Part shown: piece by piece, positions 1 through 5,771 of the stretch
Layout: each line of letters begins with the position of its first letter
Numbering within the stretch: position 1 is the stretch's first letter
NCBI GenBank assembly: GCA_003644275.1
Contig: QNBY01000032.1
Location: 1-8,973, forward strand
Length of the DNA stretch: 8,973 bases
From: Planctomycetota bacterium
GTDB taxonomy: Bacteria > Planctomycetota > B143-G9
Direction: 5' to 3'
Made by a program: the position numbers and the translations under genes
Notes under the pieces: model-generated
What the model was told of the DNA's origin: nothing
Database searches by the model: none
What the model saw: only the letters and a program-made list of their open reading frames with translations

Positions 1-513
1 GCGGGAGTGCTCGCGATAAACCGGTTCCACGGCGGGGCGATAGAGGACGCGATGCGGCTGTTCTACGAGGGGGTGCGCTCGGCGGGAGAGGACGGGGACC
101 TCGCCTCGGCCGCCGACGCCCTCGCCGCCCGCCTGAAGGGGGAGGGGAAGCGCGCCGCGGGCTTCGGCCACCGCTACCACAAGAACGATCCGCGCACCGC
201 CCGGCTGTTCGAGCTGTCGCGGGAGAAGGGGCTTTTCGGCCCGCACCAGCGCTTCGCGCTCGCCATGAGGGAGAGCGTGTCGAGGCTGGCGGGGAAGGAG
301 CTTCCGCTGAACGTGGACGGGGCGATGGCGGCGGTGCTGTGCGATCTGGGCTTTCCGCCGGAATACGCCAACGCCTTCTTCATCGTGGCCCGCGTTCCCG
401 GCCTGGCGGCGCACTACTTCGAGGAGACGACGCGGTTCCGTCCGATGCGGCGGGTGACGCCCGACGCGCACTACTACGACGGGCCGCCGCCGCGGGAACT
501 TTCAGATTCCTGA
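1..513 (+). CDS. Citryl-CoA lyase / citrate synthase-family protein, 3' part (5' end outside window)
   Basis: The reading frame is open at the window edge, so the N-terminal part is missing; 170 codons are present before the TGA. Three citrate synthase-fold landmarks are visible: FHGGA with the first active-site His (codon at 28-30), GFGHRYHKNDPRT with the second His (169-171), and LNVDGAMAAVL with the catalytic Asp (316-318). The ending, RVPGLAAHYFEE then RPMRRVTPDAHYYDGP, resembles the short, single-domain citryl-CoA lyase-like group more than full-length citrate synthase. Known members cleave citryl-CoA to acetyl-CoA and oxaloacetate; relatives run the Claisen condensation the other way. 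It is probably cytoplasmic. It leads an operon with two aconitase-type isomerases, an ICDH-like dehydrogenase and a CoA ligase, so the true substrate may be a citrate homologue (inference). Family assignment is strong; reaction direction and substrate are unknown. Confidence 0.85.
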   Translation, partial: AGVLAINRFHGGAIEDAMRLFYEGVRSAGEDGDLASAADALAARLKGEGKRAAGFGHRYHKNDPRTARLFELSREKGLFGPHQRFALAMRESVSRLAGKELPLNVDGAMAAVLCDLGFPPEYANAFFIVARVPGLAAHYFEETTRFRPMRRVTPDAHYYDGPPPRELSDS

Positions 514-533
514 GAGCGGAGGAAGATTCGGAT

Positions 534-1067
534 ATGGAGCGACGACTGCTCGAGCTGATACCGGAATTCGAACTCATCGAGGACGCGGAGCTGAGGCGCA
601 GGACGCTCGACGCCTTCCTGTCCGCCCTGCGGCGCGGCGGCTGGACGCCGGACGACCTGACGAGGATGCCCTTCACGCTTCTCATCGAGCCTTGCCCGGC
701 GAACATGGTGCAGCACGTGCGGGCGGTGACCCGCGCGGCGCGGGCCGCGGCGGCGGAGCTCTCCGCCATGCTGGGAGAGGCGTTCTCGCCCGACATGGAC
801 GCGCTCACCTCCGGCGCCCTGCTGCACGACGTGGGGAAACTGCTGGAGTACGAGGAACGCGACGGGGCCTTCGTGAAATCCCGCTTCGGGGCGCTGTTGC
901 GGCATCCCTTCAGCGGGGTGGCGGTGGCGGACGAGGCGGGCCTCCCGGCGGAGGTGCAGCACATAATAGCGGTGCACTCCAAGGAAGGGGACCACTCGAA
1001 GCGCTCGCCGGAGGCCTTCATCGTGTACTACGCCGACTACATGTCCTTCCAGCCCTTGAGGGGGTGA
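534..1067 (+). CDS. HD-domain metal-dependent phosphohydrolase
   Basis: A 177-residue protein. The ATG at 534 is preceded by a GGAGGA-type Shine-Dalgarno about 10 bases upstream, and the gene starts 20 bases after the previous stop. The HD superfamily signature is complete: H61, the H98-D99 pair in LLHDVGK, H124, H148 and D168 in YYADYM. This spacing suggests a two-metal HD enzyme. Such proteins hydrolyse phosphomonoester or phosphodiester bonds, often of nucleotides. No GYP motif, sensor domain or membrane segment is visible, so it is a stand-alone soluble domain. An alternative in-frame reading upstream (from about 339) overlaps the previous gene and lacks domain content. It sits 3 bases before the first isomerase large subunit and must be cotranscribed with it. 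Its link to the carboxylic-acid enzymes is not evident: it could be regulatory (nucleotide turnover), could remove a phosphate from an intermediate, or could be unrelated. Domain call secure, substrate unknown. Confidence 0.85.
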   Translation: MERRLLELIPEFELIEDAELRRRTLDAFLSALRRGGWTPDDLTRMPFTLLIEPCPANMVQHVRAVTRAARAAAAELSAMLGEAFSPDMDALTSGALLHDVGKLLEYEERDGAFVKSRFGALLRHPFSGVAVADEAGLPAEVQHIIAVHSKEGDHSKRSPEAFIVYYADYMSFQPLRG

Positions 1068-1070
1068 GAG

Positions 1071-2354
1071 ATGGCGGGCATGACGTTCGCGCAGAAGGCG
1101 CTCGCGGCCGCCGCCGGGAGGGAGCGGGTCGAGGTCGGCGAGATACTGTTCGTCGAGCCCGACGTGTGCCTGTCGCACGACAACTCGGCGGCGATAATCA
1201 AGACGTTCGGGAGCATGGGGGCGGAGAGGGTGCGCTACCCGGAGCGGACGGCGATATTCCTCGACCACTGCGTTCCCGCAGCCGACGAGAGGTACGCGGC
1301 CAACCACAAGAGGATAAGGGAGTTCGTCGCCGAGCAGGGGATAGTACACTTCCACGACGTGAACCGGGGAGTGTGCCACCAGGTGCTGGCTGAACAGGGG
1401 CTCGCGCGTCCCGGCGGGATAGTTGCGGGAAGCGACTCGCACACCACCACGGCGGGGGCGTTCGGCGCGTTCGCCGCGGGCATAGGGCGCACCGAGGCGG
1501 CCTCGATATGGGCCACGGGCAGGCTGTGGTTCCGGGTTCCGGAGGCCCTCTCCATAGAGCTCGCCGGGGAGTTCCCGCCGGGCGTGGGGGCGAAGGACCT
1601 GGCGCTCAAGATAATCGGCGACATAGGGGCCGACGGGGCGCTCTACATGTCGGTGGAGTTCAGCGGTCCAGCCGCGGCGGGGCTGTCCGTCTCCGAGCGG
1701 ATGCTTCTCGCCAACATGGGGGCCGAGATGGGGGCGAAGAACGCCTACCTGCCCCCCGACGAGAAGGTGGAGCGCTTCCTGGAGGGGCGGCCCGAGCCCT
1801 ACGAGTCCAGGCCGCTGTTCCCGGACGAGGACGCGGAGTACGCGCGGCGGCTGCGGTACGACCTGTCGGAGATCGAACCGGGGCTCGCCTGCCCGCATAC
1901 GGTGGCGAACTACGCTCCGGTGCGCGAGAAGGCCGGGACGAGGATACACCAGGCGCTGATAGGGACCTGCACGAACGGCCGGATAGAAGACCTGCGGGCC
2001 GCGGCGGAGGTGCTGCGCGGCCGGAAGGTGGCGCGCGGGGTGAGGCTGCTCGTGTTCCCGGCGTCCTCCGAGGTGTACATGCAGGCGCTGAAGGAAGGGC
2101 TGATGGAAGTGTTCCTCGCGGCGGGCGCGGTGGTGATGAATCCCGGCTGCGGCCCGTGCCTCGGCGCGCACGAGGGCGTTCTCGCCCCCGGCGAGGTTTG
2201 CATCTCCACGGCGAACCGGAACTTCAAGGGGCGGATGGGCTGCAAGGAAGCGGAGATATACCTCGCCTCTCCCGAGACGGTGGCGGCGTCCGCCGTCGCG
2301 GGGGAGATAGCGCTTCCGCCCGCCTACGGAAAGGAGGCGAGCCGTGAAGGGTAG
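1071..2354 (+). CDS. leuC: Aconitase-family isomerase large subunit 1 (3-isopropylmalate dehydratase/homoaconitase type)
   Basis: 427 residues, the usual size for the archaeal-type LeuC/homoaconitase large subunit. The [4Fe-4S] ligands are C300 (GTCTNGR), C360 and C363 (NPGCGPC). Active-site positions of mitochondrial aconitase look preserved by motif alignment: D65-H66 (LDHCVP), H103 (VCHQ), D122-S123-H124 (SDSHT), E219 (GAEMGAK), R383 and R388 (NRNFKGR). One mild oddity is DHC where isopropylmalate isomerases usually have DHN. The family carries out dehydration and rehydration that moves a hydroxyl between neighbouring carbons of a 2- or 3-substituted malate. The ATG at 1071 follows a GAGGGGGTGAG ribosome-binding stretch, 3 bases after the upstream stop. 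The end overlaps the small subunit by 11 bases, typical of obligate partners. The leuC symbol is a family name only: the context (no LeuA-type synthase seen, a second pair downstream) argues against leucine synthesis. Homoaconitase, citraconase or dimethylmalate dehydratase activity is equally possible. Confidence 0.92.
   Translation: MAGMTFAQKALAAAAGRERVEVGEILFVEPDVCLSHDNSAAIIKTFGSMGAERVRYPERTAIFLDHCVPAADERYAANHKRIREFVAEQGIVHFHDVNRGVCHQVLAEQGLARPGGIVAGSDSHTTTAGAFGAFAAGIGRTEAASIWATGRLWFRVPEALSIELAGEFPPGVGAKDLALKIIGDIGADGALYMSVEFSGPAAAGLSVSERMLLANMGAEMGAKNAYLPPDEKVERFLEGRPEPYESRPLFPDEDAEYARRLRYDLSEIEPGLACPHTVANYAPVREKAGTRIHQALIGTCTNGRIEDLRAAAEVLRGRKVARGVRLLVFPASSEVYMQALKEGLMEVFLAAGAVVMNPGCGPCLGAHEGVLAPGEVCISTANRNFKGRMGCKEAEIYLASPETVAASAVAGEIALPPAYGKEASREG
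2331..2337 (+). promoter_or_regulatory. Strong Shine-Dalgarno that fixes a GTG start
   Basis: AAGGAGG lies 6 bases before the GTG at 2344, inside the 3' end of the large-subunit gene. Together with the family-typical N-terminus that follows (KGRVWKYGDDVNTD), it supports GTG as the start of the small subunit and independent initiation there despite the 11-base overlap. Confidence 0.75.
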
Positions 2355-2832
2355 GGTGTGGAAGTACGGCGACGACGTGAACACCGACGTCATCTTCGCG
2401 GGGAAGTACACTTATGTAGTGAGCGAGCCTTCCGAGATGGCGGCGCACGCGCTGGAGGACCTGGACCCGTCCTTCGCCAAGGAGGTGAAGCCGGGCGACG
2501 TGATAGTGGCGGGGCGCAACTTCGGGTGCGGCTCGTCGCGCGAGCAGGCGGTGCTGTGCCTGAAGGCGGCGGGCGTCGCCGCCGTGATAGCGGAGTCGTT
2601 CGTCAGGATATACTTCCGCAACTGCGTCAACTCCGGGCTTCCTCCCATCCGCTGCCCGGAGGCTGTGAGAGCCCTGGAGGCGGGCGACGTCGTTGAGATA
2701 GACCTTCGTAACGGTAGAATCCTCTCGGAGAAGGGGGAGTTCTCCTTCCCGCCCTTCAGCGGGGAGGTGAGGGCCATCCTCGAAGCGGGGGGATTGCTGC
2801 CGTACACGCGGAGATACCTGGGTCTGGAGTGA
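2344..2832 (+). CDS. leuD: Aconitase-family isomerase small subunit 1 (LeuD type)
   Basis: 162 residues, full length for the swivelling small subunit that pairs with the gene it overlaps. It begins with the family N-terminus KGRVWKYGDDVNTDVI. FGCGSSREQA (residues 60-69) carries the Ser64-Ser65-Arg66 triplet matching S642, S643 and R644 of aconitase. AESFVRIYFRNCVNSGLPPI is the usual second core block. The substrate-selecting loop after the DTD motif reads GKYTYVV (20-26). In methanogens, as I recall them, the same position reads YLRT in homoaconitase and YLVY in isopropylmalate isomerase. YTYV matches neither exactly, so substrate prediction is open. It ends one base pattern before the following gene region, with a 26-base gap to the dehydrogenase. 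Family and partnership are secure; the leuD symbol is family-level only. Confidence 0.92.
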   Translation: MKGRVWKYGDDVNTDVIFAGKYTYVVSEPSEMAAHALEDLDPSFAKEVKPGDVIVAGRNFGCGSSREQAVLCLKAAGVAAVIAESFVRIYFRNCVNSGLPPIRCPEAVRALEAGDVVEIDLRNGRILSEKGEFSFPPFSGEVRAILEAGGLLPYTRRYLGLE

Positions 2833-2844
2833 ACACGCAGGAGA

Positions 2845-2850
2845 CAGGAG
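2845..2850 (+). promoter_or_regulatory. Shine-Dalgarno that selects the ATG at 2859
   Basis: CAGGAG sits 8 bases before the ATG at 2859. An alternative in-frame GTG at 2829 overlaps the preceding stop codon and would add ten residues not expected in the family. The ribosome-binding site and the MAKYTIAWLPGDGVG N-terminus favour 2859. Confidence 0.7.
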
Positions 2851-2858
2851 TTCTTGGA

Positions 2859-3977
2859 ATGGCGAAGTACACCATAGCATGGCTTCCCGGAGACGGGGTC
2901 GGCAAAGAGGTGATGGCCGCTGCGCGCCTGGTCCTCGACCGGCTCGACCTCGACGCGCGGTACGTGAGCGGCGACATAGGCTGGGAGTTCTGGAAGTCCG
3001 AGGGCAACCCGCTGCCCGAACGGACGGTGGAGATGCTGAAGGCCACCGATTGCGCCCTGTTCGGGGCCATAACCTCCAAGCCCAAGGAGGAGGCGGAGAA
3101 GGAGCTGGATCCCTCCCTGCGGGGCAAGGGATACGTCTATTACTCGCCGATAGTGCAGTTGCGCCAGATGTTCGACCTCTACACGAACATGCGGCCCTGC
3201 AAGGCGTTTCCGGGCAACCCTCTGAACTACCGGGACGACATAGACCTGGTGGTGTTCAGGGAGAACACCGAGGATTTGTACTCCGGCGTCGAGTTCTACC
3301 CGTTCGGCGGGCCGGTGCGCGAGGCGGTGGCCGCGGCGCATCCCAGGATGAAGCGGTTCGAGGACGTTCCGCCGGAGGAGATGGCGGTCTCGCTGAGGAT
3401 AATCACGAAGCGGGGCTCGGAGCGCATAACGCGCAAGGCGTTCGAGTACGCCACGTCCAACGGCCGCCGGTCGGTTACGGTGGTGGAGAAGCCGAACGTC
3501 ATCCGCGAGACGAGCGGGCTCATGCTCCGCACGGCGCGGGCGGTGGCGGCGGAGTACCCGGACATGCCGCTCTACGAGACGAACATAGACGCCATGTGCA
3601 TGTGGCTCGTGAAGAACCCGCAGGACTACGACGTTCTGGTGACGTCCAACATGTTCGGGGACATACTCTCCGACCTGGCGGCGCAGCTCGTGGGCGGCCT
3701 TGGGTTCGCGTCGGCGGGCAACATCGGAGACGACTACGCGGTGTTCGAGCCCACCCACGGGAGCGCGCCGAAGTACGAGGGCCAGAACAAGGTGAACCCG
3801 GTGGCCTGCATACTGGCGGCGCGGCTCATGCTGGAGTGGCTCGGCGAGAAGGACAAGGCGGAAGCGATACTGAACGCGGTGGCCGCCGTGATAGCGAAGG
3901 GCGAGGTCCGCACCTACGACATGGGCGGCAACGCGACCACCATGCAGATGGCCGAGGCGATAGCGGCGGAGCTCTGA
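2859..3977 (+). CDS. Isocitrate/isopropylmalate dehydrogenase-family oxidative decarboxylase, probably NADP-dependent
   Basis: 372 residues, full length for the beta-decarboxylating dehydrogenase family, which oxidises a (2R,3S)-malate-type substrate to a 2-oxoacid plus CO2 with a divalent metal. Visible landmarks: N-terminal LPGDGVGKEV; substrate arginines R102, R112 and R134 (VFRENTEDLYSG); catalytic Y141 and K211; metal aspartates D244, D268 and D272 (NMFGDILSD). The coenzyme loop THGSAPKYEGQNKVNP has Lys305, Tyr306 and Val312, as in NADP-specific E. coli Icd (K344, Y345, V351), rather than the Asp of NAD-dependent isopropylmalate dehydrogenases. The substrate loop reads SPIVQLR (96-102). 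It keeps the Icd-like Ser but has Ile where Icd has Asn115, a hybrid that could accept a homologue of isocitrate. It lies between the two isomerase pairs, 4 bases before the second. Family is certain; substrate is undetermined. Confidence 0.9.
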   Translation: MAKYTIAWLPGDGVGKEVMAAARLVLDRLDLDARYVSGDIGWEFWKSEGNPLPERTVEMLKATDCALFGAITSKPKEEAEKELDPSLRGKGYVYYSPIVQLRQMFDLYTNMRPCKAFPGNPLNYRDDIDLVVFRENTEDLYSGVEFYPFGGPVREAVAAAHPRMKRFEDVPPEEMAVSLRIITKRGSERITRKAFEYATSNGRRSVTVVEKPNVIRETSGLMLRTARAVAAEYPDMPLYETNIDAMCMWLVKNPQDYDVLVTSNMFGDILSDLAAQLVGGLGFASAGNIGDDYAVFEPTHGSAPKYEGQNKVNPVACILAARLMLEWLGEKDKAEAILNAVAAVIAKGEVRTYDMGGNATTMQMAEAIAAEL

Positions 3978-3981
3978 ACCC

Positions 3982-5220
3982 ATGGGAATGACGATAATCG
4001 AGAAGATCATCGCGGCCCACGCCGGCAGGCCGGTGCGGCCGGGCGACGTGGTGTGGATGGACCTGGACGTGCGCTCGGCGCGCGACTTCGGCGGGGCGAA
4101 CGTGGTGAAGAACTTCCGGCGGCACTTTCCCGGCGAGCCCCTCCACGATCCCGCCACCACCTTTTTCACCTTCGACTGCAACGCGCCCGCCAACACCATT
4201 CCCTACGCGGAGAACCAGCGGCTGTGCCGCCTGTTCGCGCGCGAGCACGGCGTGCGGGTGTTCGACGTGAACCGCGGGATAGGCTCGCACGTGCTGATAG
4301 AGGAAGGAGTGGTGAAGCCGGGCTCGACGGTGGTGGGCACGGGCAGCCACTTCAACATAATGGGCGCGGTGGGAGCCTTCGGGCAGGGCATGGGCGATTC
4401 GGACATCGCCTACGCCTTCCGCTTCGGGCGGACGTGGTTCGAGGTGCCGCCGACGGTGAAGCTGGTGCTGGAAGGGCTTCCCGGCGAGGACGTCACGCCG
4501 CGGGACGTGACCTTCGCGGTGATGCGCAGGCTGGGCTCGTCGGGGGCGCTGGGCAAGGCTGTGGAGATATACGGGCCTGCGCTCGAGCGGTTCGACCTGT
4601 CCGGGCGCATCACGCTGGCGTCGCAGGGCACGGAGACAGGCGCGGTGTCCTTCATACTGCCGCCCTCGCGGGAGCTTCTCGAAGAGCTGGGGCTCGGCGC
4701 GGAGGAAGCGATCGCCGCCGACGAGGACGCGGAATACATCGAGGAGATACGTATAGACATCTCGGAGTTGGAGCCCCTCGCCGCGGTGCCGCCGTCGCCG
4801 ACGAACATCAGGCCGGTGCGGGAGCTTTCGGACGTGAAGGTGGACGCGGTGTTCCTGGGCTCGTGCACGAACGGGCGCTACGAGGACCTGGCCGCGGCGG
4901 CGGAGCTGCTGCGCGGCCGGAAGGTGGCGGAGGGCGTGAACATGTTCGTCGTTCCGGCCACCTCGCGCGTGTACGGGCGGCTGCTGGAGGAAGGGCTCGT
5001 GGACGTGTTCTTCCGGGCGGGGGCGGTGGTTTCCAATCCCGGCTGCGGCGGCTGCGCGTCGGGCCAGATAGGGATGACGGGCACCGGCGAGGTGATGGTT
5101 TCCACCTCGAACCGGAACTTCCGCGGCAAGCAGGGCAACGGCCTGACCTACCTGGCGTCTCCCGTGACGGCGGCGTGTTCGGCCGTGCGGGGGTTCATCA
5201 CCTCGAAGATGGAGGACTGA
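3982..5220 (+). CDS. Aconitase-family isomerase large subunit 2, with divergent active site
   Basis: 412 residues, paralogous over its full length to the large subunit at 1071-2354. Fe-S cysteines are intact: C295 (GSCTNGR), C355 and C358 (NPGCGGC). E218 (TETGA) and R378 (SNRNF) are also kept. Other positions that build the aconitase active site differ: DH becomes D65-C66 (FDCNAP), the H147-equivalent His becomes S102 (GIGSH), the DSH motif becomes G121-S122-H123 (GTGSHFN), and GR after NRNF becomes G382-K383. Aligned this way the protein should still bind a cluster, but its acid-base and carboxylate-binding set is altered. It may act on a different substrate or catalyse only a dehydration. 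The ATG at 3982 is preferred to the one at 3988 because GGAG at 3968-3971 is better spaced. The small subunit follows 3 bases downstream. Family is secure; activity is unknown. Confidence 0.88.
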   Translation: MGMTIIEKIIAAHAGRPVRPGDVVWMDLDVRSARDFGGANVVKNFRRHFPGEPLHDPATTFFTFDCNAPANTIPYAENQRLCRLFAREHGVRVFDVNRGIGSHVLIEEGVVKPGSTVVGTGSHFNIMGAVGAFGQGMGDSDIAYAFRFGRTWFEVPPTVKLVLEGLPGEDVTPRDVTFAVMRRLGSSGALGKAVEIYGPALERFDLSGRITLASQGTETGAVSFILPPSRELLEELGLGAEEAIAADEDAEYIEEIRIDISELEPLAAVPPSPTNIRPVRELSDVKVDAVFLGSCTNGRYEDLAAAAELLRGRKVAEGVNMFVVPATSRVYGRLLEEGLVDVFFRAGAVVSNPGCGGCASGQIGMTGTGEVMVSTSNRNFRGKQGNGLTYLASPVTAACSAVRGFITSKMED

Positions 5221-5223
5221 CGC

Positions 5224-5754
5224 ATGAGCGGGCGACCTTCACTATCGGCGGAAGGGCGGGTCTGGCTCATCACGGGGCCGGACGGCAAGCTGATGGACGA
5301 CATAGACACCGACATGATCTACCACAACGCGCACCTGGCCGTGACGGAGGTGTCGGAGATGGGGCGCTACGCCTTCGGGAACCTGGAGGGGTGGCGCGAC
5401 TTCCCGGAGAAGGTACGGCCGGGCGACATAGTGATAGCGGGCGCGAACTTCGGATGCGGTTCGAGCCGCCAGCACGCGGTGGACTGCTTCCGGGCGCTCG
5501 GCGTCGGGGCGCTGGTGGTGGAGTCGGCGGGAGCGATATACTTCAGGAACGCCGTGAACAGCGCCTTCCCGCTGGTCATCGCGCCGGGTATAGGCGAGAG
5601 CGGGATAAAGCAAGGCGACAGCGTGTCCATAGACTTCGAGACGGGGCTCATAAAGGACCTGGACAGGCCGGTGGTGTTCCGGGCAAGGCCCTTCTCGGCG
5701 GTCCAGCGGGAGATATACCTGGCGGGCTCGCTGTTCGCGGTGAGGCCTTCCTGA
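5224..5754 (+). CDS. Aconitase-family isomerase small subunit 2 (LeuD-like), partner of large subunit 2
   Basis: 176 residues, slightly longer than the first small subunit because of an N-terminal extension (about 11 residues) and an insertion before DDIDTDMI. FGCGSSRQHA (76-85) contains S80-S81-R82, the aconitase S642-S643-R644 equivalents, with Gln in place of the usual Glu after the Arg. The substrate loop is YHNAHLAVTEVSEM (33-46), unlike the YLxx forms of isopropylmalate isomerase or homoaconitase and unlike its paralogue at 2344-2832. The second core block, VESAGAIYFRNAVNSAFP, replaces the usual AESFARIFYRNAINxGLP. The ATG at 5224 has GGAGG at 5211-5215, 8 bases upstream. It starts 3 bases after large subunit 2. 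Both subunits diverge in step, which suggests a matched enzyme with its own substrate rather than decay of one partner (inference). Confidence 0.88.
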   Translation: MSGRPSLSAEGRVWLITGPDGKLMDDIDTDMIYHNAHLAVTEVSEMGRYAFGNLEGWRDFPEKVRPGDIVIAGANFGCGSSRQHAVDCFRALGVGALVVESAGAIYFRNAVNSAFPLVIAPGIGESGIKQGDSVSIDFETGLIKDLDRPVVFRARPFSAVQREIYLAGSLFAVRPS

Positions 5755-5771
5755 GAAAGGGGAGAGGACGG

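Noticed and set aside
474..2411. Very long minus-strand open frame (645 codons), and similar ones at 2412-4199 and 5367-7073
   Set aside because: They run antisense to genes with clear family motifs, have Arg/His/Pro-rich low-complexity translations and no recognisable domain. Long antisense frames are expected opposite GC-rich codons.
1071..3977. Reading the first isomerase pair plus dehydrogenase as a leucine (leuCDB) operon
   Set aside because: No isopropylmalate synthase is visible, the leading gene is citryl-CoA lyase-like, the dehydrogenase has Icd-like NADP residues, and a second isomerase pair follows. It cannot be excluded without the rest of the genome.
4053..5771. Upstream in-frame extension of the acyl-CoA synthetase to about 1086 residues
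   Set aside because: The added part overlaps both genes of isomerase pair 2 in another frame and is a Gly/Arg-rich shadow. The ligase fold begins at the ATG at 5772 with a good ribosome-binding site.
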